Shown: piece after piece, positions 8,716-17,418 of the stretch
How positions within the stretch are numbered: position 1 is the stretch's first letter
How the letters are laid out: each line of letters starts with the position of its first letter
Origin: Bacteroidales bacterium
GTDB lineage: Bacteria; Bacteroidota; Bacteroidia; Bacteroidales; UBA4417
Reading direction: 5' to 3'
NCBI GenBank assembly: GCA_016707705.1
Contig: JADJHD010000010.1
Location: 98,769 to 162,768, forward strand
DNA: 64,000 nucleotides
The notes under the pieces: generated by a model
What the model was told of the DNA's origin: nothing
The model's input: the letters and a program-made list of their open reading frames with translations, nothing else
The model's database searches: none
Made by a program: the position numbers and the translations under genes

Positions 8716-9470
8716 TTAATCAATTTTCTGTTCTCTTTTTTTTCTTAAAGAGTCTCCTTTTAAATCAAATCGGTGTGCATTACCTGACAATCTGTCCATT
8801 ATTGCATCAGCAATGGTATTCTCTCCAATATACAGGTGCCATTTGTCTACCGGCAGTTGTGAAGAGATAAGCGTCGATTTTTTACCATAACGATCCTCCA
8901 GTATTTGGAGTAAAGCTAATCGGGTAATTTTATCCATTGGATGCAATCCAAAGTCATCAAGTATTAACAAGTGTGTTTTTTCAATCTGGTTGAGCATTTT
9001 GATATAGGTGCCGTCTAGTATTGTTTGGGCTATTTTTTCAAGAAAGTGAGTCATACCTAGATAGGCGTTTTTAAGCCGAATGAGCAAGCCTGCCGTCCAA
9101 TGGCACAAGCAAGATAACTTTTACCACAACCGGTGGCCCTGGTAATTAGGATATTCTCTGAACGTTCAATAAAACCGCAGTCAGCGATGGACATGAGATG
9201 TTCCTGGGTTAGGTTACGGGCTGTGTTGCAGTATACCTGCTCCATCACAGCATTATAGCGGAGTTTGCTTAGTTTGAGGTAGGCCTGGGTTTTGAGGTGA
9301 ACCCGGTGCTGGGTCTCTGCCTCCGAAAGCCGGGCCATGAGCTGATGGATCGAAGGTTGATCCTTCACAGGTAATGATAATACAGCCTGTTAAGCATCGG
9401 ACATTCCCTGCAGCTTAAGCTGTTTCAACTGGTCTAAAGTGATTTGTGTGTTCCTGGTGTTTTTATTGAT
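8716..9470 (-). pseudogene. istB: istB-like IS21 ATPase, inactivated
   Basis: This is the transposition helper ATPase of IS21 elements, about 250 codons. The expected N-terminus (NKNTRNTQITLDQLKQLKLQ) begins at an ATC where an ATG would be expected (9470). An in-frame TAA stands at 9390-9392 before QAVLSLPVKDQPSIHQLMAR. The Walker A region reads RATGCGKS, having lost the first glycine. A one-base deletion in an A run (9068-9072) shifts the frame before LGMTHFLEKIAQTILDG. The Walker B LLILDDFGL and the sensor region LEDRYGKKSTLISSQLP then follow. Several independent lesions show that it is dead. Confidence 0.88.
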
Positions 9471-10540
9471 GGATTAATGATAAGCTTCCGAACCCCTGAG
9501 ATTTTCATGATCCGGTATGGATGTAAAGAGAGTCATCTGATCATCTTCTTGCTTGTCAAGGTTATTAGTCAGGATATTGTCAATCAGGCGGTAGTTTACC
9601 CGAGGGGCTTGGATCGCCCGTTTGCAGGCATTTTCAAACCGATCATTTCCATACTTCTCACATAATCTCAAAAATCCCATGCAGGCATTGTATGCCTGTT
9701 CTGTGAAGGTTTTTGATTGGAGGATCCGGTCCATGATTTGATAAGAACACTCACCCAGTTCTTTGGCTTTGCGCAGAAAATAATCGGCATCCCAACCTTA
9801 GGTTTCATGATACTTCTTATGCTTTTCCGGCATATGTTCTGCAAGTGTGGTATACCCATGTTTGCGGCAATCACGCTTATGTGCTGCAATGCGCTGCAGT
9901 CCTAAATAGACTTCAACTTCTTCAATGTCATAAATGATCTTAACCTGTTTCCCGATAAGTTGGTATGGAACGCTGTACTGATGCCAGTCTTCCCCGAGGA
10001 TAATATGATAATTTTTCTGTACCTTGGCAATGGCAGTATGTTTGAGCACGAAGGGCTCTGCCGGAAGGGTTTTAAGTAATGGTTTTTCTTGTTCAACAAA
10101 TCGATCCATTCGGTTGTAGGATCGTCTCTGAAAGGGTTTACTATTGTGTTTGACCAGGCTTGCCAAAATGCCCTGATTAAGCTCTTTCAGGTTGTAAAAT
10201 CTCTCGTTACGCAAAGGTGCTTATACTCGCATATAGGCCAAATGAACTGTGTTCTCAACCGAAGGTTTGTCCTTGGGTTTTGACACCCTGGCCGCTGAGA
10301 GGGTGGTGTTATAATGCAACGACCATTGCTCACATATCTCGGAGAAAACGGGTTCATACCGGTTACTCTTGTGAACAAACTGTTTCATGTTATCGCTTAA
10401 CACATTCAGGGGTACACCTCCAAAATAATCCATACACCGGCCTAAAGCAGGGAAAAGATGTTCCTGACAAGCTGATTGCAAGGCTTCAATGTAAGTGTAT
10501 CCACTGAAGGGCAGCACACATACAAGAACAGGACAATTGA
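8716..10540 (-). mobile_element. IS21-family insertion sequence remnant
   Basis: This holds istA and istB relics in the family order (istA then istB, minus strand). Both genes are disabled and the istA N-terminus is missing. The right edge falls at about 10540, where IstA-like coding meets a GIY-YIG nuclease fragment on the other strand. No clear terminal inverted repeats or target duplication can be seen. It is an old, immobile copy. Confidence 0.85.
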
Positions 10541-10545
10541 TTAAA
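9474..10545 (-). pseudogene. istA: istA-like IS21 transposase, truncated with in-frame stops
   Basis: This is the C-terminal two thirds of an IS21 transposase in one reading frame. It starts abruptly at CPVLVCVLPFSGYTYIEALQ (integrase core), continues through LNVLSDNMKQFV and KPKDKPSVENTVHLAYMRV, and ends in DRILQSKTFTEQAYNACMGF and LRGSEAYH. Two in-frame TAA codons interrupt it, one after AYMRV (near 10221) and one after HKKYHET (9798-9800). The N-terminal HTH and the first catalytic residues are absent. Family members are about 500 residues; about 350 codons remain. Confidence 0.88.
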
Positions 10546-10744
10546 TGAACACAACTTTAATAAAAGTCGTCATACTGCTGAAAAAGGTCCATGGGTAATG
10601 GTTTATTTGCATTCCTATGAAACCAAAAGGGAAGCATTAATTGAAGAGCTTAGATTGAAGCGATTACAGGTAAGATCGATTGAGAAATTGATTAGTTCGG
10701 AAATGAATTCTGTTAAGGACAATATTAAAAAAGGAGTTGGTTAG
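10541..10744 (+). pseudogene. GIY-YIG nuclease family, C-terminal fragment
   Basis: An open frame of 67 codons encodes LNEHNFNKSRHTA, then PWVMVYLHSYETKREALIEE, then LKRLQVRSIEKLI. This is the second half of the small single-domain GIY-YIG (UPF0213-like) proteins common in Bacteroidota. The GIY and YIG strands and the start are missing, cut off at the junction with the IS21 remnant. The matching first half is not found on the far side of the IS. A tRNA-like tail follows the stop, as often seen after this family. Confidence 0.75.
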
Positions 10745-10760
10745 AATACGTGCCTGGCAT

Positions 10761-10804
10761 CTCGTCACTAGTGACGAGACGGGTTCGAGTCCCGTCCGGA
10801 CCGC
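10761..10804 (+). other. 18-bp palindrome plus tRNA-like T-arm and acceptor end
   Basis: A perfect palindrome CTCGTCACTAGTGACGAG (10761-10778) abuts a T-arm-like hairpin ACGGG-TTCGAGT-CCCGT (10779-10795). A 7-base CCGGACC resembling the 3' half of an acceptor stem follows. No D-arm, anticodon arm or 5' acceptor strand (GGTCCGG) precedes it, so this is not a complete tRNA. In other Bacteroidota GIY-YIG genes run into such a sequence and end in residues like DETGSSPVRTA, which this stretch also encodes in one frame. Confidence 0.6.
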
Positions 10805-10837
10805 AAAAAGCCCTCAATTTGAGGGCTTTTTTTATTT
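10805..10837. terminator. bidirectional intrinsic terminator
   Basis: The stem AAAAGCCCTC/GAGGGCTTTT has a 5-base loop and is followed by TTT on the plus side and preceded by an A run. It can end transcription of the GIY-YIG/tRNA-like unit and, read from the other strand, the macroglobulin gene that stops at 10856. Confidence 0.85.
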
Positions 10838-10855
10838 ATTAGATATAAGACATCC

Positions 10856-13800
10856 TCAGTTCACCTGAATAATCCCGCTACCTGAATATGAATGACAGCT
10901 CGCATCATACATGGCATCTGCACTCACAGGACCCAGAGTGAACTTCCCTTTTGCAACTATCCTAACCACATAATAGAATACGGATGGCTTGTTGCTGAGA
11001 GAACAGAAATAACTTACCCTGTCGTCCCGGATATCAATATAATCAGGCGTAGCCTTGACTTTCATCCAGGACATATCCCTTTCACCAAGTATTCTGGAGT
11101 TCTCAATTTCAAAACAGGCAGGCAATAAATCTGTGACTGCAACATTTTCAACTGATTGTCCTTCAGCACTTTCCGCGGAAACCTCAACTACAACCAAATC
11201 GTTCAGAGCAAACCTATTTGATGTAATTTCCTTACCATTTCTGTCGAAAAACCTCTTTCTGACTTTCAGATAACTATCCTCACTGCCTTTTGGAGCTTTG
11301 GCACGAATACCGGAGAGTTCATAGAAATAGTATAACAACCCGTTTCCACTTGAGTTTATTGTTAGATTCCGATTTTGGAAGTTGGAATTCATCCTTAAGT
11401 CATCATTTTTGAATGAAGTTACATTCTTCCCATCAATGCTCACACTTGCTGATACATTGGATGCTGCTGCTCTTTTTGCCTGCTTTCCGATGGCCGTTAG
11501 TGCAAAAGCATTCTCTTGTGTTGAATGATATGTATATGGCTTTGTTAATTCGGCGGTCAATTGCCTCAGCAATACTCCAACCTGCGGATTATTGGGATCT
11601 GCTTCCAAAAGGGCATTTAATGTTAGGGCCAACTCTCTGTTGTATGAACCCAGATAGCCTCCATAAGAGGGCAATGCTTGTTCATTGCCAAATCCCTTCG
11701 GCAACAATAACTGATATGTCTTCCTGTCACCAGTGAGCATATAGGTGCATGCCAGCAGATAACGGCTCTCGGGACTTAGAATTGAACTCTGAGACTTATA
11801 GAAATTCATTACTGATTGCAAAGGCTGATTCGCAAGAGCAAGCACATATAAGGAATAGAAGATTTCAGGGGATGCAACCTGCTTCACCTTATGTTCACCG
11901 TTTTCATTGTAGAACCATGATACCTGCTCCTTCTCCTTTGCTTTCTGTTCGAGATAGCGAAGGGAGGCATCAAGAACCTTCCTGTTCACTTCAAACCCTG
12001 CCTTCTCTGCTTCCAGCAAAAAATGTGAAGTATATGCACTCACCCACCATTGAGCAACACCTCCCTGTTCCCACAAAGAAAATCCCCCATTATAGAGTTG
12101 CATTGATTCTGCTTTCAAAACAGCCTGCTGGACATTGAAATCAGGATTTTCAAATGAATTTCCCATAGACTGATCCTTTGATACCAGTTTAACCAGATCA
12201 CGGAAATAAATCTGTGGAAATGCACATGAAACCGTTTGCTCCAAACACCCATAAGGATACCTCAACAATTCATTCAGATTACCTGCAAACTGCATCACCG
12301 GTGACTTGCTCAGATACAGATTGGTTTTAGTACCTGATGGAATCAATTCTGCACCAAGTTTCAATGATTTTGATCCATTTCCCTGAATTACACCCGAGCC
12401 GGTTATGAATGAGAGCCCGGATGCAGGCCTCACCGGTACTGTTATTTTCTGCTGGAACTGCTGTCCCATGCTGCTGACAATAACCTTAACCTCCGCATTT
12501 CCAATACTTTCTGCTGCCCGGAGACTTAAGGTCAAACTTTGCTCCTGATTGGGCTTCAACTCCACCGGAGCAGGAAGTCCTCCAATTACAGAAACAGGAC
12601 CGGATGTTACAACCTGAATTTTAGCAGTGCTGGTTGAAGAAGTGGTGTTCACAAGATTTACTGTGGCCGTGACTTCGTCCCCGGGACTTAAAAACCTTGG
12701 CAATCCTGTACTTATTACGATGGGATCTGCCACCTTTATTATCTGTTCTGCAGAACCAAACCTGTTATCCCGGCTACCTACTACCATAACTCTCAAAGCC
12801 CCAGAGAACTGAGGAATATCGAGCATATAACTGCAAGTCCCTGATGCGTTTGTGCGCAGAACTCCACTCCATTTCGAAATAAGTTTAACCCTTTCTCCAG
12901 TAAGCGGATTAATCCTTCTGCTTAAATCAAAAGCCTCCCCTCCTGCCATACTGGATTTCGGGCGCATTTCAGGATACAATTGTCCATAAACATCGTATGA
13001 TGCAACACCCAAGGCTCTTTTCTGGAAAAACCAGCTGTAGGGATCTGGTGATTTATAGTCGGTTACCTGCAGAATGCCTTCATCAACAACTGCAATAGTG
13101 ACTTCTGTATTCGGCTGGGCATTGACTGTAATCAACTGCTTCACACCGGATCTCGACTTAGCAGGAGCCTTAATGGCGAGATTCAGCTTCAATGATGGAT
13201 CATCAACCTTTAGAGAGATTATGCCATGGGCTACAGTTAACGGAATTGCATCATCCGTAGTTTTCCTGAAAGCAGTTGCATCTACATAAATATTTGGCAG
13301 ATGTCCCGATTTTATTTCAAGATCAAAGCTTGCCGATTTGTTTTGCAGCACAACCGTTTTATAATCCAGTACATTATTCTGTTCAAAGGCTATGAGCATC
13401 TCGCCGTCAAAGGGAGCCTTAAATAATAATCTGGCCTTCTCTCCCGGCTTATACACTGCCTTGTCTGCAGTAATTAGAATTTCCCCATCCCTGCTCACTT
13501 CAAAGGAGGTGAAATCTGTGTCATTCCATCCATAAGCATAGAAACTTGCAGAAACATAGTTTTCACTTCCGGGCAGCATCAGTTTGATTTCATATTCTCC
13601 TGATCTTGATGGAATAAAGGAAAGATCTGCTGTCCCGTTTCTTATCGAAATCTCTTTCGACAACATCACGGTTTCCTTTTTCTGAGATACATAATTGTAT
13701 CTGTTATACCCTTTTTCTATTACGGTTTCATAACGATAATACGATATCATCACCTTAGCAACAGAGGAGGCTGCAGCAATTCCATTCATATCAACAGCTG

Positions 13801-16261
13801 CTATCCTGAAGTTCATCTGCTTCCTGGTCGACATCCATTGGTCAAACCTCTTTAGTCCAAGGAATACAGCCTGCGTAGGCACTTTAATTATATTCAGCCT
13901 GTTAACGGGCCGAGCTGTTTCATCAAAAACGGTTGTAAACAAAGTCCCTTCAAGCAGGCCCATATCATGAAACTCTCCAACTTTCAGCATCATGCTAGCT
14001 TTACCTGAAGCATCGGTTGTTGCTTGCTGCATAACTGAAGCCATAAAGGGATACTGCAAAAGATTGATGTTAAAATCATAATCAGGGAAGCCTTTGGCTT
14101 GAATATTTCTTCTGACCAGCCTCAACTCTGTTTCCGCTTTTCTGGAAGCAGCGGGAGTTCCGTATAGGTTCTCTGCAAGTAAATCTACTTTTACCTCCTG
14201 TCCTGGTTGATAAACTTGCTTGTCAGTTTTAGTGGCAACCTTAATCCTGTCAGGCATAAATTCCTCAACTGAGACTCTTCTGGATGCCATTAATACATTA
14301 TTTGCTGAGTAAGCCTCCATAATATAGGTCCCGGTCATAGCCTGCCGGGGGACATAAAAGAAAGTTCCAGCAGTACCATTTGCACTAAGCTGCTTTCTTT
14401 GAGTCGAAATCTCCTTTCCTCCCGGCGCAATCAGTTTAAACTTTATCGGAATATTGCGAACACTTTCCCATTTCAGTGTGCGCACAATTGCATTTAGGTG
14501 CATGGTATCACCAGGTCTGTAGAGATTCCTGTCTCCATAAAGGAACACATCATACACCTGCTGATCTGTTCTCTTTCCACCAATGTCAAATCTCGAAGTC
14601 TCTATTTTGGAACTATTGAATAGCAGATAGTTGAAATCATTTTCATACCTAACGCTCACCATCCCCAACTTAAAATCAGCTGCAGCCTGCTTTACATTTC
14701 TGAAGACTGCCACTCCGCGGTTATCAGTAACCACAGAGTGCACCTTCTGGTTACTATTGCTGATGAATTCAACCTTGGCACCCTTAACAGGAGTTGCATC
14801 CTTAAGGGAGTTCACAAACACCATCACATCATCACTTCCCTCCTTTACTATCAGGCCCAGATCAGAAAGGGAAACCATCTGCACATCCTGTAACCATCTT
14901 TTCTCTGTAGATTCAACCCTAACCAGGTAAACACCCTTGAATGGATCATTAAATTGTATTTCAGACAAGTCAAGATTTAACAGGGCTATATTCCCTGAGC
15001 GAGGTAAGGAACGAGTTGATATTTCACGACTCATTACTGGTTTCCCAAAATTTTCATCAAAACTAAATCCGTAATAATCGTAATACTCATCATTGTCAAA
15101 TACATATTCCCAGGTTTTCCCTTGCCGCATGTAATGCTGAATATTGTTTTCAAATATTTTAAACACTGAAACCCTAACCTTGGGGACATTGATAATATTA
15201 ATTGCCAGATTTCTATTTCCCTTCGAAGAGAGGTAGGTTGCATTCTTCTCAACAAATCCAACAAATGGCTCCAGCGTCCCAAAAGCAACAGTTTCAATGT
15301 ATTCCTGTCCGAGTTCCCTGCCAAAAACGCTCTTCAACAATGGGCTTAGTCGAAGTGTATATGCCTGATTCTCCTTAAAGTCACCTTTGAGGACAAAGCC
15401 ATTGGGCAACATCTCAATTTCAAACGCAACTGCAGGATCAGTGCTTACCAAACCATTAATTCCTTCTGCGAGCACTGGTTGTGTTGTAAATACTGAGAGA
15501 ATTCCCTTCCCCTGATCGAAGCCCGTCTGCAATTCGGAAACCACAAGTTTATCCTTGGATGGCAAGGTAAAGGACTGTTTCACCTCTCCCTTAAGCACAG
15601 CATTCCCTCCAACTACTGGCATTCCAGCAGTGATCTGAATAGTTCCTGCAGCAAGTTCTTCCTCATTGGCCAGGGTTGCATCCAGCGAAATCTCAACAAC
15701 CTCATTATCAGCAAGTGTAATAAGGTTAAAAGGTATCTCCTTGCCTTTTATCTCCAAATGAAGATGGTTTTTTAACTTCGAAGGAGAAACCGGATTATTA
15801 AAGGTCAGCATGAGCCTTACTTCAATTTTGGAAATGGGGTCATCGCTCAATGCCCAATAGCTGTTAACTCCGGCAATGCCCAGATAAGGCGTATGAAATT
15901 CAATTGGATCTGAGGAAATGGAAAAATCAGTTTTGGATAATTTTTGGATTGATGCCGAAAGTGAAGCCTTGAAATCAGTTGAAGGTGGCATAATACCAGA
16001 AGGCGAAAATGTCAGCTCATTTTTACCGGTCCACATAAACCTGCCGGAAATAGAAGGGACAAAACTGATGTAGGAAGTAGTATCCCACTTATTCATAAGG
16101 GATGTATCCTGCAATAAATTCTTGTTGAATGTAAAAACCAGGTTCTGCGCTCTTTGAACCTCATCTTCAAAATTCATCTTTTTAACCTTAAGTGTATTGA
16201 ATCCAATGCATGAACTCAAAATCAGTGTTATAAACACCAAAGCATATCCAAACCTTTTCAT
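10856..16261 (-). CDS. bacterial alpha-2-macroglobulin family lipoprotein with thioester
   Basis: A giant secreted protease-trap protein of about 1801 residues, related to E. coli YfhM. The start at 16261 gives MKRFGYALVFITLILSSC, a lipoprotein signal with the lipobox cysteine at residue 18. A longer frame to 16279 adds 6 residues. MG-type beta domains fill the first 900 residues, including MG2-like DVFLYGDRNLYRPGDTMHL near residue 580. The A2M core contains DLSRRINPLTGERV. The thioester motif GCLEQ, with its cysteine near residue 1338, is intact and would covalently capture attacking proteases. An alpha-helical toroid follows. Bacterial A2M genes often neighbour a class A penicillin-binding protein (pbpC); none is seen here. 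The downstream end faces the terminator at 10805. Confidence 0.93.
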   Translation of the reverse strand: MKRFGYALVFITLILSSCIGFNTLKVKKMNFEDEVQRAQNLVFTFNKNLLQDTSLMNKWDTTSYISFVPSISGRFMWTGKNELTFSPSGIMPPSTDFKASLSASIQKLSKTDFSISSDPIEFHTPYLGIAGVNSYWALSDDPISKIEVRLMLTFNNPVSPSKLKNHLHLEIKGKEIPFNLITLADNEVVEISLDATLANEEELAAGTIQITAGMPVVGGNAVLKGEVKQSFTLPSKDKLVVSELQTGFDQGKGILSVFTTQPVLAEGINGLVSTDPAVAFEIEMLPNGFVLKGDFKENQAYTLRLSPLLKSVFGRELGQEYIETVAFGTLEPFVGFVEKNATYLSSKGNRNLAINIINVPKVRVSVFKIFENNIQHYMRQGKTWEYVFDNDEYYDYYGFSFDENFGKPVMSREISTRSLPRSGNIALLNLDLSEIQFNDPFKGVYLVRVESTEKRWLQDVQMVSLSDLGLIVKEGSDDVMVFVNSLKDATPVKGAKVEFISNSNQKVHSVVTDNRGVAVFRNVKQAAADFKLGMVSVRYENDFNYLLFNSSKIETSRFDIGGKRTDQQVYDVFLYGDRNLYRPGDTMHLNAIVRTLKWESVRNIPIKFKLIAPGGKEISTQRKQLSANGTAGTFFYVPRQAMTGTYIMEAYSANNVLMASRRVSVEEFMPDRIKVATKTDKQVYQPGQEVKVDLLAENLYGTPAASRKAETELRLVRRNIQAKGFPDYDFNINLLQYPFMASVMQQATTDASGKASMMLKVGEFHDMGLLEGTLFTTVFDETARPVNRLNIIKVPTQAVFLGLKRFDQWMSTRKQMNFRIAAVDMNGIAAASSVAKVMISYYRYETVIEKGYNRYNYVSQKKETVMLSKEISIRNGTADLSFIPSRSGEYEIKLMLPGSENYVSASFYAYGWNDTDFTSFEVSRDGEILITADKAVYKPGEKARLLFKAPFDGEMLIAFEQNNVLDYKTVVLQNKSASFDLEIKSGHLPNIYVDATAFRKTTDDAIPLTVAHGIISLKVDDPSLKLNLAIKAPAKSRSGVKQLITVNAQPNTEVTIAVVDEGILQVTDYKSPDPYSWFFQKRALGVASYDVYGQLYPEMRPKSSMAGGEAFDLSRRINPLTGERVKLISKWSGVLRTNASGTCSYMLDIPQFSGALRVMVVGSRDNRFGSAEQIIKVADPIVISTGLPRFLSPGDEVTATVNLVNTTSSTSTAKIQVVTSGPVSVIGGLPAPVELKPNQEQSLTLSLRAAESIGNAEVKVIVSSMGQQFQQKITVPVRPASGLSFITGSGVIQGNGSKSLKLGAELIPSGTKTNLYLSKSPVMQFAGNLNELLRYPYGCLEQTVSCAFPQIYFRDLVKLVSKDQSMGNSFENPDFNVQQAVLKAESMQLYNGGFSLWEQGGVAQWWVSAYTSHFLLEAEKAGFEVNRKVLDASLRYLEQKAKEKEQVSWFYNENGEHKVKQVASPEIFYSLYVLALANQPLQSVMNFYKSQSSILSPESRYLLACTYMLTGDRKTYQLLLPKGFGNEQALPSYGGYLGSYNRELALTLNALLEADPNNPQVGVLLRQLTAELTKPYTYHSTQENAFALTAIGKQAKRAAASNVSASVSIDGKNVTSFKNDDLRMNSNFQNRNLTINSSGNGLLYYFYELSGIRAKAPKGSEDSYLKVRKRFFDRNGKEITSNRFALNDLVVVEVSAESAEGQSVENVAVTDLLPACFEIENSRILGERDMSWMKVKATPDYIDIRDDRVSYFCSLSNKPSVFYYVVRIVAKGKFTLGPVSADAMYDASCHSYSGSGIIQVN

Positions 16262-16403
16262 TTTGGTTGAAATTAACATTAGTAAATCACTTTTGACAAA
16301 TTTGCTATTCTTCTGATATTAAAATCATACACCTCCTAAAGGTTCAAATATTTCAGGAGTTAAACGTAGATATGAGAACAGATAATAGTTTTCTTTTATG
16401 AAA

Positions 16404-16949
16404 TCAATTCGGCCTTATAATGCCGTAGACATATAAATCCTTGTACGTCCCCCAATGCCGGACATGTTCCTTTAAAAAGCCTTCTCTTTTCATTCCGGCT
16501 TTCATCATTACTCTTCCGGAAGCATCATTGCCCGAAAAATAATGAGCATAAATTTTATGGAGGTTCAGTTTATGAAAGCCATAATCAATCAATGCGATTG
16601 CAGCTTCTGTAGCATAACCCTTATTCCAGAACTCCTCTCCTATCCAGTATCCAAGTTCAGCATGCTCAATTTCCATTTTGAGTGTTAACCCAATACAGCC
16701 TACCAGCGTTCCTTCCTTTTTGAGGCATATACCAAGAACAAGCTGCTTTTTCTCAAAAAACTCTGAAGCGTGAGTACTTACCCATTGCTCTGCAACTCCC
16801 TCCGGATAAGGGAATGGCATATAAAGAGTATTTTCAGCAACCTTGCTGTTGCCTGCCATCCGGCGAATCTCAGTGCCATCACTGATCTTCAGAGGGCGAA
16901 GAAGAAGTCTTTCTGTTCGAATGCTGGGACGGGAATCAGGATAATCCAT
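16404..16949 (-). CDS. GNAT family N-acetyltransferase (RimJ/RimL-like)
   Basis: A protein of 181 residues with the RimJ/RimL-type N-acetyltransferase fold. It opens with RTERLLLRPLKISDGTEIRR. The acetyl-CoA region reads LGYWIGEEFWNKGYATEAAI, with the later strand LNLHKIYAHYFSGNDASGRV and MKAGMKREGFLKEHVRHWG. These match the subfamily that acetylates ribosomal-protein N-termini or small metabolites. It is monocistronic, starting well away from neighbours. Substrate is not predictable. Confidence 0.9.
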   Translation of the reverse strand: MDYPDSRPSIRTERLLLRPLKISDGTEIRRMAGNSKVAENTLYMPFPYPEGVAEQWVSTHASEFFEKKQLVLGICLKKEGTLVGCIGLTLKMEIEHAELGYWIGEEFWNKGYATEAAIALIDYGFHKLNLHKIYAHYFSGNDASGRVMMKAGMKREGFLKEHVRHWGTYKDLYVYGIIRPN

Positions 16950-17418
16950 TGAGAAGCTTGCCTTTAATCGAAACGAAGAGGAAAGGATTTTATGATACTA
17001 AGGTAATAATATTTTTTGGCTGAAAACTATTGCCTTATCAGAGGTATCCACTTTAAATTGAAACAAGTTCCTGAACAAAAATTTTCAGCAAAATTTCATA
17101 CAAATTCAAGGCACAGAATGCCTTGATTGGTTCATATTCGATATTATAACCTTCTGCTAAAACACAGGCAAAAATGTTTGCGCTCGATTGGTAAAGTTCG
17201 ATCTGCACCCTGTTTTGGCCCAGTGAGATGTTAGTCTGTCGCGAACACACGAATTCAACACGGCAATAAGTGAAACATTCCTGATTAGAGGGATTTCACT
17301 ATCTGATAAAACTACAGAATAAAGCTTATTGCCAAACCATACAATTATGAAGTCGAAGAATCAAATTCCAACCAACCACTTCTCAGTTAGATTAAGATGA
17401 TTACAACAAACGGGAGAT
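16950..17418. other. intergenic gap, at most a doubtful 65-codon frame
   Basis: There is no convincing gene in 469 bases. A minus-strand frame at 17053-17250 starts with GTG and reads like a protein (SLGQNRVQIELYQSSANIFA). It has no recognisable family and no clear ribosome site, and may be a decayed fragment. Confidence 0.4.

Noticed and set aside
9060..9110. Possible programmed -1 frameshift in istB at an A run
   Set aside because: The gene has a lost start codon, an in-frame stop and a mutated Walker A as well, so a shift here cannot restore function.
9798..10223. Possible TAA recoding (stop read as an amino acid)
   Set aside because: Many housekeeping genes in the window end at TAA; the in-frame TAA codons are only in the dead IS element.
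10779..10804. A complete tRNA gene ending near 10804
   Set aside because: Only T arm and 3' acceptor strand are present; no matching 5' acceptor, D arm or anticodon arm was found upstream.
17053..17250. 65-codon minus-strand frame between the acetyltransferase and caspase genes
   Set aside because: GTG start, no ribosome site, no known family; kept only as a remark in the gap entry.
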